Below the pieces are notes generated by a model. That model saw nothing but the letters and a program-made list of their open reading frames with translations. It was not told the DNA's origin and searched no databases. The position numbers and the translations under genes are program-made. From a virus, in the IMG/VR virus record IMGVR_UViG_3300005470_000008, positions 1 to 41,829 of that record: a stretch of 41,829 bases of DNA; one strand, given 5' to 3'. Below, piece by piece: positions 1-7,609 of this stretch; position 1 is the stretch's first letter; each line of letters begins with the position of its first letter.

Positions 1-1
1 T

Positions 2-283
2 ATAGAAGTAACAACAAATGAAAGCGAACACTTAATCGTTAATGGTTTCTTTAAAGGTACAACGGAAGATATATATAGATTCACTTATCTTGAAGAGGGA
101 ACTTTTGAAATATTTTTTGGTAAAGGAATAGGTTTAGAAATATCATTTGATGAGGAGAAATATCAGATAGAAACCTTGCATATTAACATAGCAAACAGAT
201 TACAAAAAGTTATTAATAGTATAGATAAATTTCTAAAAGAAAACGAGCAAATACACTATATAGTACCGATTGAGTTGAGATAG
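2..283 (+). CDS. Hypothetical protein, C-terminal part of a gene that crosses the window ends
   Basis: The frame is open from base 2 to the TAG at 281-283 and contains no internal ATG, so the start lies outside the left edge. If base 41829 is joined to base 1, the frame continues from ATG 41819 and gives a 97-residue protein beginning MFNNIEVTT. The protein is acidic, has no recognised motif, and ends in a likely helix followed by IHYIVPIELR. It would sit 6 nt after a 48-residue membrane protein in a two-gene unit expressed beside the repressor. The function is unknown. The reading frame is well supported; the join is an inference. Confidence 0.7.
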   Translation: MEVTTNESEHLIVNGFFKGTTEDIYRFTYLEEGTFEIFFGKGIGLEISFDEEKYQIETLHINIANRLQKVINSIDKFLKENEQIHYIVPIELR

Positions 284-312
284 ATCTATATTTCAAACCA
301 ACAGCACTTAAA

Positions 313-338
313 AATATAGAGTTTTAAAACTCTATATT
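313..338. promoter_or_regulatory. 26-bp perfect palindrome
   Basis: Two 13-bp arms with core AGAGTTTT/AAAACTCT meet with no spacer, 29 bp after the stop of the junction-spanning gene and 61 bp before the next start. As RNA it would form an AU-rich hairpin, but there is no proper U-tract, so it could be a weak terminator or a dimeric protein-binding site. Confidence 0.5.
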
Positions 339-399
339 GATTTTAATTTGATTATGTACTTTACTTTTAAGTATATAACAAAATTAAAAAGGAAAAACA

Positions 400-798
400 A
401 TGGAAGAAAAAACAATAAAAAGAGTAAAAAAGTTAAATAAAAATGGTTATGAAGTTAAATACTTAGAATATAACCAAGTTGAATACAAAGGGGTAGAGTG
501 TAGATTATTTATACTAAAAGAATACCTTGAGAATGAAGCAGAAACGATAGCAGACTGTTATTATAGTGAGATCATAAGAGAGATGGAAAGTATAAGTTGG
601 ATTGATACAGATATCTTAGAATCTTTAGTTGGGGATTATGATGAGCAACTTAAAAAAGCAAGAAAATTTATAAAACACAACTGGTACATAGATCACGAAT
701 GTTTTTACAATGATCTGTTATCACAAGATGGTAAATATGGCACAGATGAGCGAACAAATAGAGTATTTTTAGATAAATACGTTATGCAAATAGTGTAA
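400..798 (+). CDS. Hypothetical early protein
   Basis: A 132-residue protein starting after AAAAAGGAAAAACA, a good ribosome site. It is rich in Lys, Glu and Tyr and looks soluble, with an N-terminal basic stretch (KTIKRVKKLNKNGYEVKYLEY) and no membrane segment. I recognise no family. It is the first of four similar-sized small proteins (400-1931), each preceded by its own AAGGA-like site, in front of a tyrosine recombinase. That fits an accessory or early phage operon. Confidence 0.65.
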   Translation: MEEKTIKRVKKLNKNGYEVKYLEYNQVEYKGVECRLFILKEYLENEAETIADCYYSEIIREMESISWIDTDILESLVGDYDEQLKKARKFIKHNWYIDHECFYNDLLSQDGKYGTDERTNRVFLDKYVMQIV

Positions 799-820
799 GA
801 ATAAAGACAAAAGGAACAGC

Positions 821-1183
821 ATGAAAACTAAAGTAAAATTAGGAATTTTAAGATCAAATATAAGTGATGTTACAAGCCAAACAACACCAATATTTCTTAC
901 TAAACACAGCTTTGATTGTGGGTGGTATTGGGGTTTTGGATATTTAGGTAATAGTGGGATTCACTTCCATATTGATTCACTTTTAGACAAAAATTTTAGC
1001 GATATTTTTATACATACAAAGTTAAACAAAAAAGATTGGAGCTATATTAAAAAGAGATTTAAAAAAGCTTACAGTTTAAGAGATACAAGAGATAAAAAAG
1101 TCCTACACAAGCAAGAGGATCTTTTAAATGAGATATGGGAATATTTAACAATAACAAAAAAATTAAACACTATAAACATATAA
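821..1183 (+). CDS. Hypothetical protein with aromatic GWYWGFGYLGN motif
   Basis: A 120-residue protein starting after AAAAGGAACAGC. Its middle contains CGWYWGFGYLGNSGIHFHID, a dense aromatic/Gly/His stretch that I have the impression recurs in small phage-encoded proteins but cannot assign to a named family. The C-terminal half is basic and helical (KKDWSYIKKRFKKAY). There is no signal peptide or membrane helix. The function is unknown. Confidence 0.65.
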   Translation: MKTKVKLGILRSNISDVTSQTTPIFLTKHSFDCGWYWGFGYLGNSGIHFHIDSLLDKNFSDIFIHTKLNKKDWSYIKKRFKKAYSLRDTRDKKVLHKQEDLLNEIWEYLTITKKLNTINI

Positions 1184-1195
1184 GGAAAAAAGACC

Positions 1196-1645
1196 ATGAC
1201 AACAATTCAAAAAATAGACAATTTAATCCAAACAAATGAATACAAAGTGGAGATATCAAGTTATACAGATGTATATCTTGATGATTATGAGCAAGGGGAA
1301 CTGGAACACAGAAACTCATGGGTAAACGACAAAGAGTCCTTTTATATAGAAAAAGAGCATTTGAGGGAAACTTTAAAAGAGGAGTTAGAAGAGTATATCA
1401 CAGATACGTTATACGCAGAATACAAATTTGAGTGGTTAAAAGAGAGCCTAACAAGTTATGATGATACAGACACAGCTTTTTTTTATAGCAACTTTGTGGA
1501 TGTAGACAACACAACACCGACAGAAGATCAAATACAAAACTGGAAAGATGGCAAAGAGGAACTTTTTAATCAAAGTATATCAATAGTTATATCTATAGAT
1601 GGAACAGATATACCAATTAGTATTTTAAGAGAGTTATTATTATAA
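1196..1645 (+). CDS. Hypothetical acidic protein
   Basis: A 149-residue, strongly acidic protein, 12 nt after the preceding gene and preceded by AAGGAAAAAAGACC. It has many Glu and Asp residues in the middle (KEELEEYITDTLYAEY) and no cysteine motif or membrane helix. Small acidic early phage proteins sometimes mimic DNA or block host enzymes, but nothing specific here supports that. Confidence 0.65.
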   Translation: MTTIQKIDNLIQTNEYKVEISSYTDVYLDDYEQGELEHRNSWVNDKESFYIEKEHLRETLKEELEEYITDTLYAEYKFEWLKESLTSYDDTDTAFFYSNFVDVDNTTPTEDQIQNWKDGKEELFNQSISIVISIDGTDIPISILRELLL

Positions 1646-1655
1646 GGAAAAACCA

Positions 1656-1931
1656 ATGGATACAGTAATAAAAAGCATAGAAAGACAGATGGAAAATTTA
1701 GTTATGTACAGAGGTACAAAAAGTGATATAGAAAAAAGGCTTAGTACGATAGGGCAAAGGTTAGATGTTACCCTTGAGCCTTTTGAAGATGAAGCAATTA
1801 TAAAAGATAATGATTTTGGTTTCAATGTAAATTTAGGGAAGTTAAACGATCACTATTTAGACTTTGAAATATATATGCTACCTACAAATCAAAAAGATGT
1901 ATTTATAATAACAGAAGTTAATCCATTTTAA
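1656..1931 (+). CDS. Hypothetical small protein
   Basis: A 91-residue protein starting after AAGGAAAAACC, 10 nt downstream of the previous stop. The N-terminal half is likely helical (IKSIERQMENLVMYRGTKSDIEKRL). The C-terminal half looks like beta strands (NVNLGKLNDHYLDFEIYMLP). No family is recognised. Confidence 0.6.
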   Translation: MDTVIKSIERQMENLVMYRGTKSDIEKRLSTIGQRLDVTLEPFEDEAIIKDNDFGFNVNLGKLNDHYLDFEIYMLPTNQKDVFIITEVNPF

Positions 1932-1946
1932 AAGGAGCTAAACAAA

Positions 1947-2543
1947 ATGGCAAAAAATCCAATAAAATCAAGTGATTACAAAGTATTAAAAACTAAGTTA
2001 TCACTTGATTTTAAAAACAAAAAGATAACTATAAAAAAATATGACAAACTAAATAAAATATTTACATTTCTATTTTATAGTGGAGCAAGGATAAGCGAAG
2101 TGTTACGACTAAAGGGGATGGATATATCCTACCTTATAGAAAACAAAGAACTAAGACTACTTACACCCAAAACAAAAAAATATAAAGATGGTGGTTTTAG
2201 AGATATACCTTTTACAGATACAGCTATAGAGGATATAGCAGATACGTTTAAAGACTGCATTAAACACCAAGAGGGCTACTGTTTATGCCCTCATACAAAC
2301 AGATCAAAGATGTTAAATCTAAACACAGTAGTTAAAGAGATCACATCATACCTAAACGACACGTTTGGAAAGGGTAAGTTTACATCTCATAGCTTTAGAG
2401 CTGGAATCATTACAGAGATGATACTAGATCATGAAGTAAACTCAAAAGTGGTACAAAGCTTCATAGGTCATAAAAATGAAGCCACCACCATGATATATGT
2501 GAAACCAACAAAAACAGATATCAGAAACGCACTTATAAGGTAG
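1947..2543 (+). CDS. Short tyrosine recombinase (catalytic domain only)
   Basis: The full catalytic set is visible: Arg48 in SGARISEVLRL, Lys near 75-77 in TPKTKK, His148/Arg151 in HSFRAG, His175 in IGHKNEATT and the nucleophile Tyr184 in MIYVKP. At 198 residues it has almost no N-terminal core-binding domain, the size class of FimB/FimE invertases and small plasmid resolvases rather than a phage integrase of about 370 residues. It lies three genes upstream of parA in the same direction, which fits resolution of circular dimers. DNA inversion or integron-like roles cannot be excluded. A second, full-length integrase is at 21463-22587. Confidence 0.85.
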   Translation: MAKNPIKSSDYKVLKTKLSLDFKNKKITIKKYDKLNKIFTFLFYSGARISEVLRLKGMDISYLIENKELRLLTPKTKKYKDGGFRDIPFTDTAIEDIADTFKDCIKHQEGYCLCPHTNRSKMLNLNTVVKEITSYLNDTFGKGKFTSHSFRAGIITEMILDHEVNSKVVQSFIGHKNEATTMIYVKPTKTDIRNALIR

Positions 2544-2546
2544 CAG

Positions 2547-2603
2547 ATGGAAAAGCTACTAACACTCATAGAAGAGTTTATAAATAGTTTATTAAAAGGA
2601 TAG
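2547..2603 (+). CDS. Possible 18-residue ORF
   Basis: A short frame, MEKLLTLIEEFINSLLKG, fills the gap between the recombinase stop and the next start and would form an amphipathic helix. It has no clear ribosome site (GTAGCAG precedes it). Its last bases AAAAGGATAG hold the ribosome site of the next gene. It may only serve translation coupling, so it is reported as doubtful. Confidence 0.25.
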   Translation: MEKLLTLIEEFINSLLKG

Positions 2604-2606
2604 CAA

Positions 2607-3359
2607 ATGAAACACCCAATATTTTACGATACACACATCAATAGACTTATTGATAAATATAGAAAAGACAAAATAGGCACAGTTGCATCAATGGTAAATC
2701 AACCTATATCTTTAGGGTTGTTAAAGTTTGTAGAAGTAGCTAGTGATATCATAGACAATGGACTGAATATGATAGAGGTAAATCGTGAAGATTTTAGCTC
2801 ACAAATTTCAAGAGACACTATAAGAAAGATGAAGTTATTAGATATTAAGTTCCCATTAACTTCATCATCTATTACATTAAAAGATAGCGAGGGTCAGAGT
2901 TCACTTTTCTTTTCAAAAACTCATAGCAAAATAATTATATCAAAAAACACCAATGGTATTACTTCAACAGAATTTATATTGTCCGAAGATTTTACAGTTC
3001 AAGAATATTTTGACAAGTATGATATTACAAATGAAGATTTTGTACTTGACTGCTTATCGGTACTACTTTATATGAGTATGTATCATAGTGATAAAGAGAG
3101 AGTCTTTAAAAAAGTAGTTAAGCAAAAAGCAAATAGCAAAAATTACATAGACAAAGGTTTATTAAGAGTAGTAAAACTAAGCGTTCCTACTAAGCAAAAT
3201 AGTAGTACAACTCAAGGCAATAGAAAAATTGAAAAACTATTTATAGTTAGAGGTCATTGGAGAAACCAACCAACCAAAGATGGTAGCAAATTAATATGGA
3301 TTGACCAATTTTGGAAAGGTCAAGGTAGTGAAAAAATACAGAAAGTTTATAAAGGATAA
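2607..3359 (+). CDS. Protein with AcrVA2-like C-terminal motif
   Basis: A 250-residue soluble protein. Near the C-terminus (about 213-240) it carries IVRGHWRNQP followed by KLIWIDQFWKGQG. This RGHW(R/H)-x(n)-W-x(3)-(F/Y)W pattern is, from memory, the hallmark of a broad phage and plasmid family that includes the type V anti-CRISPR AcrVA2, where the C-terminus reads RRGHWHGYWQG and so on. The N-terminal 200 residues show no similarity I can recognise. It is followed 3 nt later by a small gene and then parA. Most members of the family have no proven function, so an anti-CRISPR role is only a hypothesis. Confidence 0.5.
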   Translation: MKHPIFYDTHINRLIDKYRKDKIGTVASMVNQPISLGLLKFVEVASDIIDNGLNMIEVNREDFSSQISRDTIRKMKLLDIKFPLTSSSITLKDSEGQSSLFFSKTHSKIIISKNTNGITSTEFILSEDFTVQEYFDKYDITNEDFVLDCLSVLLYMSMYHSDKERVFKKVVKQKANSKNYIDKGLLRVVKLSVPTKQNSSTTQGNRKIEKLFIVRGHWRNQPTKDGSKLIWIDQFWKGQGSEKIQKVYKG

Positions 3360-3362
3360 AAG

Positions 3363-3782
3363 ATGAAAAGTACAAAAATAGAAGTTGGTGATTTTGTAGT
3401 ATATAAAGGTGAAGCATATAAAGTAAAAGGAACTGGTGATGGTGGATTCTGCATAGATATAGAAAATGAAGGACTTACTGGGTTTCCTTTTGGTTTCGAA
3501 GAAATTAGAAAGATAGAATCTCTATCTGTTATGTTTTGTATTGGAGTATCTGATAATGATGGTAGCAGAACGATAGAAACTTTTGATACATCTGAAAAAT
3601 GTTTACTTGCATATTACAGAATAAAACAATTCGGATACCATCTTACAGAAAATGATGGAGAGAAAATCAAGATCAAAAAAAAGGATAGAAAAAATCTATT
3701 TGTTGATGTTGAAATTTGGGATTTAGATTCAAATAGTTGCTATTTTAGCGATATAGAACAACATATAGAATATTTTAATTAA
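3363..3782 (+). CDS. Hypothetical protein with SH3-like N-terminus
   Basis: A 139-residue protein beginning 3 nt after the previous stop, with AAAGGATAAAAG as ribosome site. The first 45 residues (VGDFVVYKGEAYKVKGTGDG) have the strand-turn-strand spacing of a small SH3-like barrel, a fold often found in nucleic-acid or protein binding. The rest is beta-rich and acidic. It lies directly before parA with a 10-nt gap, so it is co-transcribed with the partition genes. No family is assigned. Confidence 0.65.
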   Translation: MKSTKIEVGDFVVYKGEAYKVKGTGDGGFCIDIENEGLTGFPFGFEEIRKIESLSVMFCIGVSDNDGSRTIETFDTSEKCLLAYYRIKQFGYHLTENDGEKIKIKKKDRKNLFVDVEIWDLDSNSCYFSDIEQHIEYFN

Positions 3783-3792
3783 AGGATAAGAG

Positions 3793-4434
3793 ATGATATA
3801 CACTATAGCACACACAAAAGGTGGAGTGGGTAAGTCCACACTAACATGGAACATCATAACAGCACTACAAAAAGAGGGTAAAGATTTTATATGTATAGAT
3901 CTTGATCACCAACGCACTATTTACAACATAAACCAATACATAAGAGAAGATAACAAGATGGAAGTATACACAGCAGATGATACAACGACACTAAGCAAAC
4001 TACTAGAAAACAACAGCGACAAAACCATCATTATTGATACTGGTGGAAATGGAGATGAGCTAAACAAAAGAGCGATATATGCAGCAGATAAGATCATTAC
4101 GCCAATAGGGAGCGATAGCATAACCGAAGCGATAGGATTTAAAAAATTTGAAGCGATACTGCATGAGCTAAAAACACCACCTATATATATAGCTTTTTGT
4201 AATATATTTCATGGTACTAACAAATTTGATGATATCTTAGAGGTGGTTAGAAGTTACCCAAAAACCAATATTTTAAATACAGTCATAAGGACAAGAACAA
4301 ACTATAAAAAAAGTATGGGTACTGGATTAGGAGTAGTAGAACTACCAAAAAGTAAAAACAAAAAACAACAGTTAAGTTTAGATAAATCTATAAAAGAGAT
4401 AGGGTCTATATTAAAAGAACTAGAGATAAACTAA
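3793..4434 (+). CDS. parA: ParA-family partition ATPase
   Basis: A 213-residue ParA/MinD-type ATPase. It starts almost directly with the deviant Walker A box KGGVGKST (residues 9-16, with signature Lys9). The A' motif is CIDLDHQ (34-40) and the Walker B is TIIIDTGG (78-85). It has no N-terminal helix-turn-helix, so it is the short form that depends on ParB for DNA specificity. ParA polymerises or forms gradients on the nucleoid and moves ParB-bound plasmid copies to the daughter cells. parB follows 14 nt downstream. A partition system in a phage genome points to maintenance as a plasmid prophage, as in P1 and N15. Confidence 0.93.
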   Translation: MIYTIAHTKGGVGKSTLTWNIITALQKEGKDFICIDLDHQRTIYNINQYIREDNKMEVYTADDTTTLSKLLENNSDKTIIIDTGGNGDELNKRAIYAADKIITPIGSDSITEAIGFKKFEAILHELKTPPIYIAFCNIFHGTNKFDDILEVVRSYPKTNILNTVIRTRTNYKKSMGTGLGVVELPKSKNKKQQLSLDKSIKEIGSILKELEIN

Positions 4435-4448
4435 GATAGGATAAAAAT

Positions 4449-5234
4449 ATGAAAAAGTTTAACATAGCAGCTATAAATGACATAGTTGAAACCACCACGA
4501 CCAACAACACCACGACCCAAGTAAAAATAAGTGAATTAAAACCAAGTCCATATCAGCCAAGACTAAAAGAGGAAGTAAGGGATCTTGCACTAAGCATAAA
4601 AGAAAATGGACTTTTACAACCCATCACTATAAACCAAGACAATATTATAGTAGCTGGTCATAGAAGATACTACGCACATATAGAGCTAGGGCTAGAGTTT
4701 ATAGCTGCAAATACTATATTTGCAGATGATAAAAAGCTACAAACACTAGCACTAATAGAAAACATCCAAAGAGAGCAGCTGCACCCTATAGAGTTGGCAC
4801 TAAGCTTTGATGATGCACTAAAAAATGGACTTTTTAAAAGTGCAAAAGAGTTAGCACAAAGTATAAGCAAAACAGAAAGTTATATAGCAAAAACAAGGAA
4901 CTTACTAAAACTACCAAACGATATTATAGTAGATATAAAACTAAATAAAACAAAAATAAGTATAGAAACCATATCACTACTTTTAAAGTTTGAGGAAGAT
5001 CAACTAAGAGATATCTTTGATAGATATACAAAGGGTGAGTTAAATAGAAAAGATATCAAAGATATTTTAGATGAAAAAAACAAAAAACAAACCCAAAAAA
5101 ACAACATTAAAGTGAGTTCAAAATCTATAAATGCCGTTTTCAAAACAGATAAACTAACCCAAGATGAAAAGATAGATTTAGAGCTAGAGCTAAAAGAGTT
5201 GGTAGAAAAATATGAAAAGAAAGTTAAAACTTAA
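4449..5234 (+). CDS. parB: ParB/Spo0J-type centromere-binding protein
   Basis: A 261-residue protein with the ParB/Srx fold at about 25-110. It has the opening SELKPSPYQPR, the CTP-binding box AGHRRYYA (69-76) and ENIQREQLHPIE (104-115). A helix-turn-helix for parS DNA follows at about 130-155 (SAKELAQSISKTESYIAKT), and a charged C-terminal tail would dimerise. Poly-Thr residues 15-24 form a linker near the N-terminus. It is co-transcribed with parA. Known family members bind a palindromic parS and spread as CTP-dependent clamps. The dispersed palindrome AATTTCTCATGAGAAATT elsewhere in the window is a candidate target. The last 23 nt overlap the next gene. Confidence 0.93.
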   Translation: MKKFNIAAINDIVETTTTNNTTTQVKISELKPSPYQPRLKEEVRDLALSIKENGLLQPITINQDNIIVAGHRRYYAHIELGLEFIAANTIFADDKKLQTLALIENIQREQLHPIELALSFDDALKNGLFKSAKELAQSISKTESYIAKTRNLLKLPNDIIVDIKLNKTKISIETISLLLKFEEDQLRDIFDRYTKGELNRKDIKDILDEKNKKQTQKNNIKVSSKSINAVFKTDKLTQDEKIDLELELKELVEKYEKKVKT

Positions 5235-5607
5235 AAGAGTTTACGACCCACAAAGTTACTCAAACTACCCACAATACAGCTACTACATAGATGGTATATG
5301 TATCTTGATCTACAACGCACCAAAGAGGATAATAAAACAGTTGTTTTTTAAGTACAGATATGGACTCAAAGCCGTTCCAAAAGATGCTACTTTACTACTT
5401 ACTAGAAAAGATAGAGAGCCTTATGATGGGAAGTTTTTAGGTGGGTGGATATGTGAAAAAAAAGCCTTTACATATGGGATATATACAAAAGTACAAGATA
5501 GGATACTAACAGCACCCTATGAGTGCTTATGGTGGGCTTTAGGTAAAGATGAGATAGAGAAGTTTTTAAACTACGACACGATAAGGGAAGATCAAGATGA
5601 TCTTTAA
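5212..5607 (+). CDS. Hypothetical basic protein
   Basis: A 131-residue protein whose start overlaps the end of parB by 23 nt. It is Tyr/Trp-rich, with a basic N-terminus (MKRKLKLKRVYD) and GGWICEKKAFTYGIYTKVQ in the middle. No membrane helix or catalytic motif is seen. Its end overlaps a zinc-ribbon microprotein by 11 nt. The tight overlaps on both sides suggest translation coupling. The function is unknown. Confidence 0.65.
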   Translation: MKRKLKLKRVYDPQSYSNYPQYSYYIDGICILIYNAPKRIIKQLFFKYRYGLKAVPKDATLLLTRKDREPYDGKFLGGWICEKKAFTYGIYTKVQDRILTAPYECLWWALGKDEIEKFLNYDTIREDQDDL

Positions 5608-5683
5608 AAACAGATGCCAAAAATGTGGCAAAAAATTTATAGCACCTATTAAAAAATATATTTGTAATATGTGTAAAAAATAA
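5597..5683 (+). CDS. 28-residue zinc-ribbon microprotein
   Basis: The frame begins at ATG 5597 inside the end of the preceding gene and encodes CQKCGKKF followed 13 residues later by CNMC. Two CxxC knuckles in a 28-residue peptide are the minimal set for binding one zinc ion. The remaining residues are mostly Lys and hydrophobic, which fits a nucleic-acid- or polymerase-binding ribbon. AAGGGAAGATCAAG precedes the start. The gene is too short for most gene callers. The regular CxxC pair makes chance unlikely, but expression is unproven. Confidence 0.55.
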   Translation: MIFKNRCQKCGKKFIAPIKKYICNMCKK

Positions 5684-5701
5684 AAAAGGAAATAAAACAA
5701 A

Positions 5702-5752
5702 ATGACAAAAGCAATAATAGAACACTTATCTGATTTATTATTAGGAGCATAA
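5702..5752 (+). CDS. Possible 16-residue ORF
   Basis: A very short frame (MTKAIIEHLSDLLLGA) with a good ribosome site, AAAAAGGAAATAAAACAAA. Its end contains AGGAG, the ribosome site of the next gene, which starts 1 nt after its stop. It may be a leader peptide that couples translation rather than a functional protein. Confidence 0.3.
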   Translation: MTKAIIEHLSDLLLGA

Positions 5753-5753
5753 G

Positions 5754-5972
5754 ATGAGTGATGATCTATACTTAATAATCAGCTTTGTTAGAAAAGAAGA
5801 TATGAGACTTTTAAAATATTTTCTTAAAACAAAAAGTGATACATATCTGGGACAAAACTATATGTATTGGGGAGAGGAAGATGTAGCAAAAGAATATGCA
5901 GCACTCTTTGATTATGATGAAGAGGTTAATATTCTTGCAGTTGAGGAGATACAAGGATTTATAGAATGTTAG
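5754..5972 (+). CDS. Hypothetical small protein
   Basis: A 72-residue acidic protein with a strong AGGAGCATAAG ribosome site. The sequence MSDDLYLIISFVRKEDMRLLKYFL suggests a strand followed by a helix, and a second helix (VAKEYAALFD) lies in the middle. It overlaps the next gene by 7 nt. No family is recognised. Confidence 0.6.
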   Translation: MSDDLYLIISFVRKEDMRLLKYFLKTKSDTYLGQNYMYWGEEDVAKEYAALFDYDEEVNILAVEEIQGFIEC

Positions 5973-6208
5973 AAAATTTAGAAACAGCATATAAAAACAG
6001 AAATAAAATAAAAGTGCTAATACTTAGTAAAGAAGAAGATACAAAAGGATCATTAGAAAAAATTATTGATTCACATATTGTTTTTATAAAAAAAGATAAA
6101 AAATTCTATGTTTATAAAAATAAATTAAGTAACAATTTTGAAGATGTAAGTGAAAAGTATGTAAACGAGATTAAGCAATCAAATGATTATATTGTAGAGG
6201 AGTTGTAA
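5966..6208 (+). CDS. Hypothetical small protein
   Basis: An 80-residue Lys-rich protein overlapping the previous gene by 7 nt and ending 1 nt before dut. It has a helical N-terminus and beta-like segments (SHIVFIKKDKKFYVYKN). No known motif was seen. Its place in front of dut puts it in the same transcript. Confidence 0.6.
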   Translation: MLENLETAYKNRNKIKVLILSKEEDTKGSLEKIIDSHIVFIKKDKKFYVYKNKLSNNFEDVSEKYVNEIKQSNDYIVEEL

Positions 6209-6209
6209 A

Positions 6210-6725
6210 ATGTTAAAAACAATAGTAAAAGGGTGTGAGCCAACAAAAGGCTCAAAGTATAGTGCGTGTATAGATTTATATGCAAGTGAAGATGTTGTTA
6301 TTGGTGCAGGTGAAACTGTTTTAGTAGGACTAGGTGTTGTAATTGACCCAATCAAACTTAATGCGATAGCAGATGACCACATTAATGGTGTAGACGACTT
6401 TATGGAGTCACACCAACTAAACCTACACATAAGAAGCTCAATGAGTGCAAAACACAAACTTATTATTGCAAATGGTACTGGCATTATTGATTTAGATTAC
6501 CCTGATGAGATTAAGATTTGTTTGCATAATCCAATAGATAAAAACTACATAGATGATATTCTAGCAAAAAATAAAAATAGTAAATATTATGGTCAAGTAG
6601 TTATTCAAAAAGGGCAACCAATAGCACAGATAAGTCTAGTAGAGCATAAATCATATTTGTTTGACGTAGAAAGTAAAGATGAAAGAACTGGTGGGTTTGG
6701 AAGTACAGATGAGCATAAATCCTAA
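6210..6725 (+). CDS. dut: dUTP diphosphatase (dUTPase)
   Basis: A trimeric dUTPase of 171 residues that hydrolyses dUTP to dUMP and pyrophosphate, keeping uracil out of phage DNA and supplying dUMP for dTTP. All five motifs are present: I, SACIDLYA (18-25); II, RSSMS (75-79); III, NGTGIIDLDYPDEI (88-101), with the uracil-pocket Asp-Leu-Asp-Tyr; IV, KGQPIAQ (134-140); V, RTGGFGST (159-166). An insertion of about 25 residues lies between motifs I and II. The C-terminal arm containing motif V overlaps the start of the next gene. AT-rich phages commonly carry this enzyme. Confidence 0.92.
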   Translation: MLKTIVKGCEPTKGSKYSACIDLYASEDVVIGAGETVLVGLGVVIDPIKLNAIADDHINGVDDFMESHQLNLHIRSSMSAKHKLIIANGTGIIDLDYPDEIKICLHNPIDKNYIDDILAKNKNSKYYGQVVIQKGQPIAQISLVEHKSYLFDVESKDERTGGFGSTDEHKS

Positions 6726-7230
6726 AAACAAAACACTAGACAAAGAGATAGCTATACTCCATATGGCAAATAACTTTCTAGCTCAAGGGATGGGGCTAGA
6801 AGATTATGCAGATACATTTATAAAAGATACAGATAGCGAAGATACTAAAAAGCTAAAAAAGGTACTTCAAGACCTATCTAAAAAGTCAAGACTGTTTGAT
6901 AAGCATATCACTAAAAATATAGATAGAGCTATATCTATATTTCACAAGTTAGAAAAAGAGATACAGCAAGAGATAAGAGAAAACAAACCTTTAAAAAGAT
7001 TTGAGAAAAGATGTGTTTTAGATGAAAACGGGAACTTACTAGCAAATGGTGTACTGCTCTGTATGTGTCTTATAAGAGAACAACAGCATATCCCAAACAA
7101 AAAGATATTTTTGCAGTACAAAATAGCTAATGAGGTCATAGATGTTATGAAAACAGACTATAGTAAAAACTACGACAACGCAAAGATATTAGCAAAAAGA
7201 TATGTGAAGGAGTTAGAAGATGACATATAA
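6709..7230 (+). CDS. Hypothetical helical protein
   Basis: A 173-residue protein if it starts at ATG 6709, which follows GGAAG at a suitable distance and overlaps dut by 17 nt. An upstream in-frame ATG at 6679 would add 10 residues and overlap dut by 47 nt, which is less likely. The protein is mostly helical and charged, with a hydrophobic, Cys-containing stretch (NGVLLCMCLIREQQ) near residue 115. No family is recognised. Confidence 0.65.
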   Translation: MSINPKNKTLDKEIAILHMANNFLAQGMGLEDYADTFIKDTDSEDTKKLKKVLQDLSKKSRLFDKHITKNIDRAISIFHKLEKEIQQEIRENKPLKRFEKRCVLDENGNLLANGVLLCMCLIREQQHIPNKKIFLQYKIANEVIDVMKTDYSKNYDNAKILAKRYVKELEDDI

Positions 7231-7609
7231 AGAGTTAGAAAAATACTTTAACGTAGGTAATAGTTACTTTTGTACGCTTAAACACAATAACAAAGATATG
7301 TTTAGATACATCTTTGGAGATGACAAAAATAGAAGTGACAGAAAACCCAAGATGGATAGATACCTAAAAGAGAAAGAGTATCTAATATCTAAGTGTGAGG
7401 AGATATATTATAGCTTTGAGAAATCTAAAGAACTAAATGATTTTTTAGTTAGAAATAAACTATATGCGAACTTTAGTACATCTTATTGTGCATTTGAAAA
7501 GATGCTCTTTAAAGAGCAAAGACTCATCTTGAGGTCTGATGTGTGGAATAAGCTAAATGGTATAGTTGAAGCGTATGAGAAGGAAAATAGATGTTTGAAA
7601 TGTGGATGA
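7220..7609 (+). CDS. Hypothetical protein, possible DNA-binding
   Basis: A 129-residue protein overlapping the previous gene by 11 nt. The N-terminus (TYKELEKYFNVGNSYFCTLKHNN) resembles the start of a helix-turn-helix that reads a start module and then a recognition helix. It ends in NRCLKCG, a single CxxC. Its function is unknown, and the DNA-binding idea is weak. Confidence 0.55.
   Translation: MTYKELEKYFNVGNSYFCTLKHNNKDMFRYIFGDDKNRSDRKPKMDRYLKEKEYLISKCEEIYYSFEKSKELNDFLVRNKLYANFSTSYCAFEKMLFKEQRLILRSDVWNKLNGIVEAYEKENRCLKCG

Noticed and set aside
3793-5234. parS within or next to parAB
   Set aside because: I saw no perfect palindrome or iterated site in or directly beside these genes, which is why the dispersed palindrome was considered.
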